Shown here piece after piece: positions 29,941 to 42,400 of a stretch of 64,000 bases of DNA. The DNA is from Eucalyptus grandis. Its lineage: Eukaryota; Streptophyta; Magnoliopsida; Myrtales; Myrtaceae. Location of the stretch: the NCBI RefSeq assembly GCF_016545825.1, contig NC_052619.1:38345682-38409681 (forward strand). The letters run 5' to 3'. The notes beneath the pieces are model-generated. The model had not been told where the DNA came from and ran no database searches. It worked only from the letters and a program-made list of their open reading frames with translations. Position numbers and translations under genes: made by a program. Within the stretch, counting starts at the first letter, position 1. Each line of letters opens with the position of its first letter.

Positions 29941-31470
29941 GTAGTACACTTTTTGTATGTGTTGTTTTATGGGCTAATCTTGGCAAAGTTTAACTTTGCT
30001 ATGTCTTTCTCGAGTGAGAAGAAGACAAACTGCACAAGATATTCAGGTTGCTGAAATTGAGGCACCACATCAAATAGGAGGGGCTATTGGAAAAAGGATA
30101 ATACAATATGGTTATGGCTTTTATACACACTTCAATACTAGAATGACTGTTTTGAATGTAAGTTATATAGGTCTTGTGCATTTAATTTATGGTATTTGAT
30201 TTTGCTGACAATGTGGTTTTGTTGTTGTAACTTGGGGAAGTTCAAAAGTTACTCATCTCTCGAAGTGGCCAAAGTCAACAATCAAGGGATGCACCCAAAA
30301 GAAGAACCCAACCAAGGTTAATTGGAGCACAATCGACTAACAATCAATCAAATGTTGCTCCAAAATAGACGACTCAAGCGATAGGTCCAAATACAAGATG
30401 GATGGCTCCAAAGAATAGTGTTCCAAAGACGATGATATCAGATGTAGCTCCAAAATAGCCATCAACAAAAAACCTAGCACCAATTCCATTTCAACCAACT
30501 AATGCTAACAACTTGACCAACCACCAACACCACTATTTAGCACTAGTCCCATCAAATAGCGATACGGTCACTTAGTAACAAAATGGTTGCTGCTATGAAG
30601 AAGATTCATGGGATAAGAAGGCCAATACAACAACTTGCAGCTCCAATTCTAGTTAGAAAGAGTACAAAGATTATGAGTCAAGCCAAAAGTCCTAAAAAAG
30701 AAAATGAACTAAGGGGTTGTGCATGCGACCTGATGGGAGAGCGTTGGATATGTTTTTTTTTTTTTTTGGGGGGGAGGTTATGTATATTTATTGATTAGAG
30801 GATACAGGATATTGAACTAAAGGGATGTGCATACATGGCAGTTGATATTTGACTAATGAGGGTTGATATTGTCTGGTATTGAGATGTTTGATAGGAGGCG
30901 AAGCTAGATGTGGATGTGGATGTTTGGTTATTTTGATTGATTAAGAGTAAACAAGAAGTTGAATGAATGTTAAGGGAACGATGTTTTTTTTTTCTATATT
31001 TTTGCCAGTTCCATATTTTGTGTTTGATTGTGTTGTTTATGCTTCATATGGTTGTGCAGTGGGCTGGTGTAGTGCTTGTATGCGTTGTTGTGACACTTGT
31101 ATGTCAGCCAATTGGTCTTGCTAGTTTATGCTTACTCCAACCAATTGATCTTGCTAGTTTGTGCTTGCACCAACACTCTTTTGCAGCTGATGCAAGCACA
31201 AGATAGGCCCAGCACTTATAACAAAATTTGTCCTCATGTATATCCAAGACTACCACTAGCATGTGTGTATCCAATTGATGTTGACAATCAAACTAAATCT
31301 CATGGTCGGGGAGTCTTTTAGAAAGTGGAACCAACATATATATTTTTAAAAACTTGTACAACATGAGTGATCACTTTTTAACCACAATTAGCACTGAAGT
31401 GATCATTTTCAACAAAATTTGGTACTCGAACAATCACTATTTAAATTTTTTTCCCCTCAAATAATCACTT
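29941..31470 (+). pseudogene. Second MULE fragment: transposase C-terminus and 3' region
   Basis: The frame at 29996-30199 contains KRIIQYGYGFYT followed by VLNVSYIG. It is a paralogue of the first MULE (KRLKQYGYGLYT, VILNVSFIG at about 4537-4612). RKSTKIMSQ near 30660 matches RKSARIMNQ near 4940. The same exon-intron spacing is kept. Further on, the subterminal words GAGTGATCAC and AGCACTGAAGTGATCA at 31353-31400 match 5642-5840. The catalytic core is absent, so this is a 5'-truncated element or a deletion derivative. Confidence 0.7.
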
Positions 31471-32474
31471 GTGAACTTATTACCATTTGTTGTTTTGACA
31501 AGCATTTGCATCAAAAATTGTAGCAAACCAAAATTATGAGCAAAAATTGCAACAAAACAACATTTCCAACAAAAAATGTAGCAAACAAAGATTGAGAATA
31601 CACGCCTAAGCAAGAGCACTTGTTATTTTCACCAGAACCGAATTACAATCTTCCATTTCACCAAAAGACTGAAAATTGCAACAATAAAGCTCAAAGGATC
31701 ACATGGTAATCAACCTATGATTGACTAAATTCCAATCACTCCACCAAAAGTGATCATTTTCCCAATAATGACCGATATGGTTTCGATAAAATCTCGAGGT
31801 AATAGATACAAACCACCACAAATCTATAGTCATTACAGATAGATGATTGAAGAAGCGGGCCCTCTAGACTAAATAGGATGCGGGTACCCACCAACAAATC
31901 ACACTATTGGTGAATATTGAAGTACAAGGACTTCTAGACCATACCATGGTTTGCCTCGCTAGAATGAACTGGTTCATGTAGAAGATCACTCCCCTTGTCG
32001 AAGATCCCATAAATCATTCAAATAAAGGTATGACGAGAGAGACCCTACCATAGATACGTTAGGTCAGCCTAGTGGGAAGTTTGACTATCATGTGAGTGAC
32101 ACATCTCCACCTGCCTTTCCTCATAAAGTCATCCCTTCTACCTGGGGAGATGAACATTATGATAATGCGAGAGATCATGACTGTGTAGCACAAACACACC
32201 ATCGAAGGACTTTGAAGGTGCCCTGTGATCGAATCAGAGGGTGAATGGTACAAGGCTCAAGAGGTCCAAAGTGGTACTATGACGCGAACTCAGCCAGAGG
32301 AAAAGAAGAATGCGAAAACTATAGCAGCAAATCAATCAAATCCATATCGCCCAAGTTAGGCTAGCGCTAATCGTGACCAACAAACCAAAGCCCTATAGAA
32401 CTAAGAACTTGGTTTGGAAAAAAAAAAAAAAAAAGCCAAACATGAATGGGGAGATGTAAGAATCTAGAAGAGAT
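31471..32474. other. Intergenic, repeat-rich; possible decayed Ty3 gag
   Basis: The stretch 31500-31600 repeats CAAAAATTGTAGCAAAC-type words, possibly the outer part of the MULE 3' region. From about 31850 to 32470 the sequence is full of stops. Its position just before a Ty3-type protease suggests decayed gag, but I could not recognise gag motifs. Confidence 0.35.
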
Positions 32475-33060
32475 AGGATGGTCACACAAGCTAAGGACAA
32501 GGACGAAGAATGTATGCTGAGGCAGTTATCTAGGTCAGTCTCTCTTTTAAATTCATATATGGTCCAGGTTAAATTACCTAATGAGTTCCGAATAAATCAA
32601 ACTATCCCTAGTGTAATTAAAGAAAATTTAGCCCATGAAAAGGAGCACAATTTTCTTTTGACAATGAAGAAGTAATGAAGTTTGAGAAACCTCCTGAGGG
32701 CCTTTCTAATCACTTGAGGGCTTTGAATATTAGTGCCAACGTAAATGGTCACCCGGTTACCAAAGTATTAGTTGATGGAGGATCAATTTTGAACCTTATC
32801 TCATGTAGGTTCTTTAGAAAGTTGGGTATGAAAGATGAAAAAATAATCCCATCAAATATCCAATTTTCAGATTTTACTAGAGAGGTTACCGAAGTCAAAT
32901 GAATATATATAACCAGCCTAATGGTAGGATCTAAGATTTTGAGCTCCTATGTCAAGCGTCTATCTGCAAATGATACCGATAAAGATGATGGGAAGGAAAA
33001 CATCCCGATCGAAAGTGATCATCCCATCAGTCTAGGCGAGACTGACTTTTGAAAGGAAGG
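32475..33060 (+). pseudogene. Ty3/gypsy retrotransposon fragment with aspartic protease motif
   Basis: The frame 32675-32902 contains KVLVDGGSILNLIS followed by FRKLGM, the plant Ty3 retropepsin active-site pattern in which DGG replaces DTG/DSG. The preceding open frame (32478-32675) is probably the end of gag and is in a different frame. No RT or integrase follows before the copia element at 33419, and no LTR was found. It is a truncated fragment. Confidence 0.65.
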
Positions 33061-33418
33061 ATCACCAAGAGGAAGACCTCCCTTGATGGCCTAGTGGAAA
33101 AAGTAGGTGCAATAAACTTTCTACAAAACTTCTAGCAATGCAACAAAATACCTTTCTTAACTCATGTGCCCTATGTTTTCTTTGCCTTAGGAGAGCTCAA
33201 AACAAAAGTGGATGCATGCAGGTGATTCTCTTGTTGATGATGGTATGTTGTCAACTAAAACTGCATTATTAATTTGAGAACTGGTTTAGCAATTTTCTTG
33301 GTTCTTAATCTTAACAAGCTATCATGTTTGGCATTAATCTAGATTGATGTTGGTACGTATTGTACAAAATACTGCCTTCACAGAATTAAGGATGACATTG
33401 GGAAAGCCATTTATTATC
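33061..33418. other. Short flank upstream of a copia insertion
   Basis: No coding sequence is recognised. The last five bases, TTATC, form the left target-site duplication of the copia element that follows. Confidence 0.5.
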
Positions 33419-33599
33419 TGTTATAGTGTGAGGGTTATTATGGCCATTAACACTGATAAGGTTATTATGGTCATTAAGTATTATTCAATAATAAAAGTGT
33501 GAGACGTGAAAAACCCTAATCAGTTTTACACGTTCTCCTTATTCCTCCTTTATCAATTTCTACATCGCTCTATTTTCTTATCCTATATTAATTTCTACA
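33419..33599 (+). repeat. 5' LTR of the deleted copia element
   Basis: This 181 bp LTR is the same length as the 3' copy. It contains GGTTATTATGG twice and an AT-rich segment (TATTCAATAATAAAAG) that may hold the promoter. Confidence 0.92.
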
Positions 33600-33611
33600 T
33601 GGTATCAGAGC
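33600..33611 (+). other. Primer binding site (initiator Met tRNA)
   Basis: TGGTATCAGAGC directly follows the CA end of the 5' LTR. Confidence 0.92.
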
Positions 33612-34115
33612 CACATCAACAAGCATCACTCAACCCAAGCCGGTGTTGGCTAGCCCTCTCGAGTCTAGATTTGATGCCGACGAGCATAGTCGGCTCAAAT
33701 CTGGCCTTGTTGGCTTAGATCCAATGTTGTGCGGCGTCACACGGTCTTGTGCATCCATTCAAGATCTAACATTGGTTGAGCTCGCGCCCCTCCGTGCAAG
33801 CTGATCTGATTGGTGTGGTCCTCTAAGGTTCACTTGTGTGTTCGTCGTTCTCTAAGTTTTTTTTTTTTTTTAATTGCAACAACTTGCTTGATGGAGATGA
33901 TGATCATGTTCGCCACGAAATCGATGTTGGATGAGGTGGTTTCTGGTTTGGCATAATCTATGATTTGATGAAATAGGATGAGTTGATTAAAGTATTATGG
34001 AGATTTGGACTGTTTGAAACAAATCACGGTAGTTTGTTGAATTGAATTAGTTGGAGGGATTTGAATTTGATTATTGTGCTGAAAGTTCTTGCGTTATATT
34101 GGTACACATCGAATT

Positions 34116-34572
34116 ATGGCGGAGAATAGAGGTGTAGTAGCTGAGGTTGTGTCTACATCCTTTAGTCGTTTGACAGAAAAGAAGTTAGAAGGTATCACCA
34201 ATTTCCAACAATGGAGGAAAATCGTGTTGTTAGTGTTGACTAGGAGAGAGCAACTGAATCATCTAATAGGTAAAAGATCTACCTCCGATACAAATTGGGA
34301 TACTATGGATCCTAGAATTCTTGCTCAAATGTTGAAGTCCATGGAATCTCAAATTGCGGATTTGGTTACACATATTAATATTGTGAAGGAGTTGTGGGAC
34401 TACTTGAATGTCCTTTATTCTGGACAAAATAATCTTTCAAGGATATATGAAGTGTCCTAGGAATTTTATAAGGCTGATAGAAAGGGTCGGTCACTTACTC
34501 AATATTTTGCTGATTTCAAACGGATGTATGAGGAGCTTAATTCTCTATTACCCATTACTTCTAATGTCAAGG
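34116..34572 (+). pseudogene. Copia gag (N-terminal part)
   Basis: This starts at MAENRG and has the copia gag pattern: LTEKKLEG..NFQQW near 34165, an LKSMESQI segment and VKELWDYL near 34385. A stop at 34458 interrupts it, after which the same frame continues (FYKADRKGRSLTQYFADF) to about 34572. There it is cut at NVKA and joins reverse transcriptase. No zinc knuckle is present. Confidence 0.8.
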
Positions 34573-36060
34573 CTGGAGGATAGCTATGGAGGAACTAATA
34601 GCACTTGATCAAAACAAGACTTGGGATCTTGTTCCTCTACCTGAAGGAAAAACTACTATTAGATGTAAATGGGTGTTCACTGTTAAAGTTAATCTTGATG
34701 GCTCTCTTGCTAGCCTCAAGGCCAGATTGGTTGCTAAAGGTTATGCACAGGTTTATGGGTTGATTATGGTGATACTTTCCAGTGGCTAAGATGACCTCTG
34801 TTCGTCTTTTACTTTCGTTGGCTACTTCTGCTTGTTGGCCTCTTTTTCAGCTTGATGTTAAAAATGCCTTTCTACATGGTGATTTAAATGAAGAAGTGTA
34901 TATGGAGAAACCACCTGGGTTTGTTGCTCAGGGGGAGTCTGCTCATGTTTGTCGTTTGAAGAAATCTTTAAATGGTTTGAAGCAATCTCCTAGAGCCTAG
35001 TTTAGGAGGTTTACAGAAGTGGTGCTCCAATTTGGATTGTTTAGATGTAGTGGAGATCATTCTATGTTTTACCATGTTTCAGGAGATGGTCGAATATTTC
35101 TTGCAGTTTATGTGGATGATATTGTCATAACTGGAGATGATTCTATAGGGATTGATGAATTGAAATTGCATTTGCATTTGCAACAACAGTTTCAAACAAA
35201 GGATTTGGGACAACTTAGATATTTTTTGGGTATTGAAGTGGCATAGGCAAAGAAATGTATCCATATCTCATAACACAAGTATGTTTTGGATTTGCTTAGA
35301 GAGATAGGTATGCTAGGAGCAAAACCCTAGATACACCCATGGAAGCTGGCTCAAAATTAATGGCAGAGGAATGCGAACCATTGAATGATCCAGAAAGGTA
35401 TCGAAAGCTTGTTGGAAAATTAAATTATCTGACTATCACTCGGCCCGATATTTCCTTTTCTATGAGTGTTGCGAGTCAATTTATGTCTTCTCCTTGTACC
35501 TCTCATTAGGATGCTGTAGTCAACATTTTGAGATACTTGAAGAAAACTCCAAGTCGTGGTCTTTTCTTCGGTGATTATGGTCACAGAGGAGTGGAAGCAT
35601 TTTTGGATGCTGATTGGTTGGGTCTCCTACAGATAGAAGGTCTACATCAAGTTACTGCACTTTTGTAAGAGGAAACCTAGTATCTTAGAGGAGTAAGAAG
35701 CAAAGTGTTGTGGCTAGATCCAGTGCAGAATCAAAATACAGAGCTATGGCTCAAGCTACTTGTGAATTAATTTGGATACATTAGCTATTAGTTGAGCTTG
35801 GATTCGAAGATCCTGCGCCAATGAAGCTCTGGTGTGATAATCAGGCAGCAATCCATATTGCTTCAAATCCAGTATTTCATGAGCATACCAAGCATATTGA
35901 AGTTGGTTGTCACTTTATCTGTGAGAAGTTTCAGGCTGGAGTTATTTCTACTAGTCATGTTAGGACCAATAAGTAGATAGCTGATATGTTCACCAAATCT
36001 TTATGGAGTAGTAGGGTTTGTAACAAGCTGGGCATGCTTGATATCTATGCTCCAGCTTGA
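34573..36060 (+). pseudogene. Copia reverse transcriptase and RNase H, with stops
   Basis: The RT domain opens with AMEELIALDQNKTW and CKWVF, and continues with FQLDVKNAFLHGDL near 34852. It reaches the catalytic YVDD at 35109-35120, then QFQTKDLGQLRYFLG near 35195. A frameshift lies near 34750-34785, and stops are at about 35000 (TAG replacing Trp) and 35244. The later part is in several frames. RNase H landmarks (LWCDNQAAIHIA, EHTKHIEV) can be read near 35835-35905. The domain order is that of copia, but it is inactive. Confidence 0.85.
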
Positions 36061-36067
36061 GAGGGAG

Positions 36068-36248
36068 TGTTACAGTGTGAGGGTTATTATGGTCATTAAT
36101 ACTGATAGGGTTATTATGGTCATTAAGTATTATTTAATAATAAGAGTGTGAGACATAGAAAACCCTAATCAATTTTACACGTTCTCCTTGTTTCTCCTTT
36201 ATCAATTTCTACATCGCTCTCTTTTCTTCTCCTATATTAATTTCTACA
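36068..36248 (+). repeat. 3' LTR of the deleted copia element
   Basis: This 181 bp LTR follows the purine tract and is followed by TTATC, identical to the bases before the 5' LTR. Confidence 0.92.
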
Positions 36249-36253
36249 TTATC

Positions 36254-36734
36254 TAATCGATGAAGATGCATGCATTAACATGATAAAGTGGGACTGCGTT
36301 TTCATTGCAGGGCTAAGCTAACCATCTAATTGGTTTGCAACATTCAAGCCTGAGCATGCATTTCATGTTTAGCGCATAATCTAACTTTTAGGGATAGGAA
36401 ATATTTTGCATCATTTGGTATTCAAGTGTGCATGAAATAAAGTCGACATCACTGGGAAGCTTGCAAAATCTTTGGGCTATGCCACATATCAAAAGGAACC
36501 ATGATATTGACTCTACATGTCACAATGCAATTTAGCTCTTAAAAAAAGGCTTTCTGCTTTAGCAGTAAGTACAATCCATTCTTAGGCTCATACTCTGATG
36601 AATTGAATTCTAAATCCACCGATTCATCTGCATGTATTTTGATTTTGAAAGTGAAGGTTCTTCATCAGAGGGCTATCTTAAATGCTTACCACTATTGGGT
36701 AGTCCAACTTTCTTTTGCGTTCTGTGGTGACCTC
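36254..36734. other. Intergenic or intron of the AAE pseudogene
   Basis: No coding sequence is certain. The end (about 36690-36735) may hold the start of the first recognisable AAE exon (a weak LFGILET segment), but the alignment there is poor. Confidence 0.35.
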
Positions 36735-39300
36735 TTTGGGATTTTGGAGACTACATGTTCTCTGATAAGGCGTCTACAAGATTTCTAATTCTACTATGGG
36801 GTGATAAAGCAACCCTTTCTATTAAAGGAACAGAAGATATGCCCATCTTTGGCTACAATGAAATCATAAATCTGGGACAAGACAGCCGTAAATCTTTGCT
36901 TGACTCCAAGGACACCTGTAAGTTACTGACATGTCTTCACTGTATTCAGTGCTTCTAGCAGACCATAGGGTACTTGGAAGTCTCGTTACAGAGAGAATTT
37001 ACTTTTCTGTCAAAAAAATTACTCAATAATTGGTTGTCTAAGGGTGCTTTAATAAATCTGTGATGTTGGTAAGATGTTTCAGAATCAGGATGTAACCATT
37101 CTGCGCAGCTTTTCCAGCCATTTCAATTAATTAGTATCAGGTATCATAAAGCAAATACATTGACTGACTGTAAGTTAGGCCAGACCATTAAAGCCACAAG
37201 TGATAGAGAAGTGGACTAGTCTGTTTGACATTCTCTTTGAAACTTTTACCGGTTTGCCCGTATGCAGGTAGCCTGCAGAATAGCAGGTAATGTCCTACAA
37301 CTGGTGGGTTATGAAATAATTGTTTAATGACAGTGGATCCCTTAATTCTAACAATAAGGACAAAGGGATAGGTGCAGGAAGAGCTTTCAGCAGTGGTTAT
37401 TAGGGCCAAAGTTGAGAAAGGGCAAAATCTCAGTCAACCATGAGTGAGATTGTTATTTCGAGTTTAGAGTATATATCTTTGCTGCGCTGTTTTGCACAGG
37501 ATTAGCAACATGCATGAAGGAAAAAATAACCTTGAATGCTACATTTTAAATGATTTTTATTTTCCTTCTTAAAGGCTGGGGCAAATTGATAACGAGCTTA
37601 TTCACTTGCAGGAAATCAAGGCAACTACAAACTCATCAGCTCTGATGATATTTTACATGATTTTTGTTTTCCTTCTTAAAGGCTGGGGCAAATTGATAAC
37701 GAGCTTGTTCAGTTGCAGGAAATCAACGCAACTACAAACTCATCAACTCTGATGATGTTGCTACGCTTATCTACACGAGTGGGACAACTGGAAATCCAAA
37801 GGGCATTATGTTAACACAGCAATTTGTTGCATCAAGTTTATTATTCTCTAAGGCAATTTGTTTCTTCTTTAGGCACCATTAGTGTGACATGCTCAATCTT
37901 GATGCTATACCTAAAAAAGGTCTGCCAACTGCTGCACATTTCTTCTTTGAGTTTAGTTACGAAGAAAAAGGTTTAATTCTTGCAAAACAACATAATTGGT
38001 CGTATCTAAAATACACGAAGAAACCCTTGGACTATCCGTCTGATCTATCGTAGAAGTAGCAACAGCAACATCCTCAATGTATTGGTACTCTGTAAGCAGT
38101 AGTTCCACATCCAGTCATGCATTCTTGTAATTGCTGTACAGGGTAAACGATCTTTCCTACTATCGATTTCATTACTCGACATAGTTTTAGGTATATTATT
38201 TTGCCACTTATTTTGTATTTCCTGCCACAGCAAATTACCTATTATGTTCATGGCATGTTGCGTCTCCTATGGTGTTTATAGGTTCCACCCGAAAATTTAA
38301 CCTCTCTCTCTCAATTCAATTTGAGTTATTTATTTGTCCATCTCACTTTAATGTGCTTTTGGGGTACATCCTTCTCCTCTGTTTTTATCCCTTTTATATG
38401 ATTTTCCCTTTCTTTAAAGATCAGACTGGCTGTTGATTTCTGCAATCAGTTTCATAAGCAAATAGTCCGGGTCTCTACCGTCTCTTAAGAAGTACCTTTC
38501 ATCGTCCTAGGGATATCTTGTTTCTTTTGCAATCCCCATTCTAGATCTTAATTACTTGCACCATGACATCACTCAGGCCATGTGGTCACTGATCCAGTGT
38601 TTTTTTGTAGATGTGCTTCTAGATGAACAAATCATGGAAAACATTAGCACCTGCACTCTTACCAACTACTATAGCTGCATTGAAGTAAGTGGGAATTTTC
38701 TTGAGCCTCCTTTTTGAGGTTTACGCTATAGTAACTAAAGAAAACTTTGCTACATAGAGTTCCAGCTCTGCTTTCTATGAAAAAACGATAGGTTGTATCG
38801 TCTCCACCACCTCACCTCCGATGCTCACATTGGTGGGTTTTGGCTCACGTGGCAAGCCGATTGGCCCGAAATCGATATAGAGCTGTCAGCCAAGAACAAT
38901 CTGCCTTAAAAATCCACAAAACAGTAGGGCAATAGGATCTCCACCTGATCTGTCCTTTTTGCTTCTGTGTGCTTCCGCTTTGTGCGCGTTGGGATAGCTC
39001 CAGTGTTGTTTTTTGAGCATGATGAGGTCAATAAGACCTCACCATGCGTGCGCGGCCAATCCATACTGTCTATCGTCGTAGGCGTAACTTGCAAACTGAA
39101 GAGGTTCACTTCTATATTTATTTATTTATTTTTCTAGATAAGAAACTTGTGGGATATTGTACCTGCCGTACCTGGGGATAGGTATCTGAGCTTGGTTCCG
39201 CCATGGCATTTCTATGAACGTTCATGTGAGCACTTCATTTTCAAACATGGATTGATCAAAATGTACACAGCTGTGAAGAACTTGAAGTTCTGTTTTCTGG
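36735..39300 (+). pseudogene. Fragment of a long-chain acyl-activating enzyme (AAE15/AAE16 type)
   Basis: The family activates fatty acids with ATP in chloroplasts (acyl-ACP or acyl-CoA synthetase). Three exon-like pieces survive. About 36735-36917 gives FSDKASTRFLILLWGDK, later YNEIINLG..SR and a GT donor. About 37728-37840 gives [19 protein letters not shown], the AMP-binding P-loop signature, then a one-base loss before the LLHQ-like end. About 39140-39290 gives DRYLSLVPPWHFYERSCEHF and YTAVKNLK. The 5' exons and all exons after the third are absent. The next coding sequence, 200 bases on, belongs to topoisomerase II. The second exon lies in a 107 bp tandem duplication. It is a pseudogene fragment. 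The AAE15/16 assignment rests on motif memory. Confidence 0.75.
37551..37764. repeat. 107 bp tandem duplication over an intron-exon border
   Basis: TGATTTTTATTTTCCTTC...GAAATCAAGGCAACTAC...TCTGATGAT begins at 37551 and repeats from 37658 with a few changes. It duplicates the branch/acceptor region and the first codons of the AMP-binding exon. Only the second copy continues into the P-loop signature. Confidence 0.9.
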
Positions 39301-39487
39301 TGGATTTGCATCATTTCTGCTTCCATTGTTTAGACAGGACTGAACAACTCAAAGAATAGATATCATGTTTTTTGTGCTTGTTTAATCTTTGTCATGTTTG
39401 GGTTGGTGACGCAAGACTAGACCGTATATAAGTACTTGTTGCATTTTTAGATGTGACTTAATGGAATTATGAATTTGTTTCTCGCAG

Positions 39488-42400
39488 CCTGGTACTTATC
39501 CTGATCAGAAAGAGAAGCTCATCAAGTACAGTGACTTTGTTAATAAGGAGCTGATATTTTTTTCTATGGCTGATCTTCAAAGATCAGTTCCTTCCATGGT
39601 CGTCGGCCTCAGGCCAGAACAAAGGAAAATTCTTTTCTGCTCATTTAAAGGGAATTTCATCAAAGAAGCAAAGGTTGCCCAGTTTTGTGGTTATGTATCT
39701 GAACATTCACCATACCGTCATGGCGAGCAAAGTCTTGCTAGTACCATAATTGGAATGGCACGGGATTATGTAGGCAGCAACAACATTAACCTTCTCATGC
39801 CAAATGGCGAACTTGGGACCCGCAACATGGTGAGAGTATTTCATATTTCACTGAATAATCAGCTTGTCTCCAATTTTCCTTTTCACTTGCGGGAAAATAT
39901 TATTTTGGCAGGGAGGAAAAGATCAGGCTAGCCCTAGGTACCTATAGACGAAGCTTTCGCAAATTACACGGTTCCCCTTCCCGAAGGATGATGACAACCT
40001 CCTGAACTACTTAAATGAAGATGGGCAATCTATTGAACCAACTATGTAATTACTCATTATAGTTCACCTGTTATTCATCTGACCCAATACGAAGGTGTTA
40101 GCTGATACTGGTCATGTAATGCAGGTACATGCCTATCTTACCTATGGTTCTCGTCAACGGTAGTGAAGGAATTGGAACTGGATGGAGTTCTTACATCACC
40201 AACTACAATCCAAGAGACGTTATTGCCAACTCGAGACATTTGTTGAATGGTGAAATGATGGAGTCCATGGATCCTTGGTATCGCGGATTTAGAGGGACCA
40301 TTGAGAAAACAGCTACGAAGGAAGCCGGCGTCAGTTACACTGTTTGTGGGATAATTGAGGAAGTCAACGATACTACACTGAGGATCACAGAGCTTCCGAT
40401 ACGTCGATGGACTCAGGATTACAGGGAGTTTTGGAATCATCATCAACTGGAGAGAAAGATAAAGCAAAGGACCCTTTTGTCAAGGTAATGAGCTCTCAAC
40501 CAACCCAACCTCATGCGTCATATCTTGTCTTTGAATTTTTCGCTAAAATTTCAATTGCCAATTGCGAGAATTTAGGCAGTACAGTGATGATGTAACTGTA
40601 CATTTTGCAATCATCTTGTCAGAGGAGAACAGATGATAGCAAAGCATAATATTATACTGAAGAAATTTAAGTTCACCTCAACAATCAGCACGAGTAACAT
40701 GCACCTGTTGGACTCAAAATGGAATGATTAAGAAATATGACAGCCCTGAGCAGAGTATGCTAATTCTTCTTCTTAGCTCATGATTACCCATATTTTAGTT
40801 GGATTATAACTTACATAGGGTATTCTAATCCATGTCTCATTTTAAATTAATCATCTTTCTTTCTGCAGTTCTAGAGGAGTTTTTCCACTTGAGGCTCGAG
40901 TGTCATGAAAAAAGAAAGGTTAATCTCAGTGAAAGTGAGGAAATGGTTTCAGTTATTTACTTGTGCTCCCAGGCTTTTCATATGTGACTTGGTTGCAAGT
41001 AGCATATTATGAGTACTTTTCTATTTCTCCTTTGCAGAAAATTTTGCTGGAAAACTTAGAGTTGAAGTTAGTGAACAATAAGGTTAGGTTTATTCTTGGC
41101 GTTGTCCATGGAGAGATCATTGTGAGCAATAGAAAGAGGGCAGATTTGCTCCAAGAGCTGCAAGCGAAAGGCTTTACTCCATTTAGGAAGGAAATTAAAA
41201 CAATTGAAACAGCAGTGGTCAGGTCAACAGATGATTCATATGAAACAGAAGAGAACTCAGAGGCCACCATCAAGGGAGTGAAAGCCAGTGATTATGAGTA
41301 TCTGCTCTCCATGGCAATTGGCCCACTGACCCTCGAGAAAGTTCAGGAGTTATGTGCTGATAAGGATAAGCTTGTCGATGAGGTCGATGCCCCGAGAAAA
41401 GCAACTCCAGAGAATTTGTGGTTGAAAGATCTTGCTGCTCTAGAGGAAAAACTTGATGTATGATTTTTTATGCCCTCTTGACATTACTCCAATTTTTTTT
41501 TCCTGTTTTGATTAATGCTCTCTGCTGTGCTACGCAGGAGCAAGAAAAAATGGATGCCCAAGCAGAGGAAACGAGAAAGGCAGAAAGCAAAGCAGATGGA
41601 TCCGGCACCAAAGTTCCTAGACAGGCACCAAAAAAGCCTCACCAGAGTGACACTAAAGCTAACAATCCAGAAGCTCAAGCAGAAGTCACTCAAGGATCAA
41701 CCATCGCATTGGAAGCAGGTTATCACAGAATTCATGTTATAACTTAAAATTGTTTGCATTATTATTGTTATATGGAATCACTGACAGTAGATGCGTCTCT
41801 TTTTCAGGAAATGGTGCTGATGTTACAAAACCAAAACGGGATGCTGGTGCTGGGAAAGCTCCAGCTCTGAAGGTGTGTTTGGTTTCTTGCTTCTAATTAA
41901 AATCAAGGCAAGTGTCTTGGACGACATTCACGTTTCTGTTTTCATTTATACAGCCTAGCAAGAGTGCCTCAGTTTCAGATGACGACGAGGATTTCGAGTT
42001 GCTTGACTTAAAAGAAAGACTTGCTGCATATAACCTTGAATCTTCACCAGATGATTCGTCAGGTAAGAGGTTTTGCCGGGGTGACTTTTATTTGTTCGAC
42101 TTAAAAGTCAATTCCAATTGTAAAGATACCGTGGCTACATGAGATACTGAAAATTAAGGAACACCTCACCTGCTGCATTGATGAACACGTGCCATATTTG
42201 CCTGTAGTTTCCTAGTGACAGTGATTCCTGAAATGCCAGTGAAGGTGAAAGAACCCAGAAAAATGGTCTGCCGCAAGGATGAAGCCCTGGTCACCCTCTC
42301 GGAGATTTCAGAGGAAGAAAATGGTGGCGACAGTGAATATGATGACTACAAGCTAGTGGGCTCTGAAGCAGAGGTGGCAAAGAAGAAAGGAGGCAGAAAA

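Larger units (their letters stand above)
33419..36248 (+). mobile_element. Ty1/copia element, internally deleted, with perfect target duplication
   Basis: This 2.83 kb element has two 181 bp LTRs (33419-33599 and 36068-36248), each starting TGTTA and ending TTTCTACA. A Met-tRNA primer site TGGTATCAGAGC abuts the 5' LTR (33600-33611), and a purine tract GAGAGGGAG abuts the 3' LTR. The flanks are identical TTATC (33414-33418 and 36249-36253). The LTRs differ at about 14 positions (about 8%), so the insertion is not recent. Inside, gag runs straight into reverse transcriptase. The CCHC knuckle, protease and integrase are missing, so it could only have moved with help in trans, unless the deletion came later. 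Confidence 0.93.
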
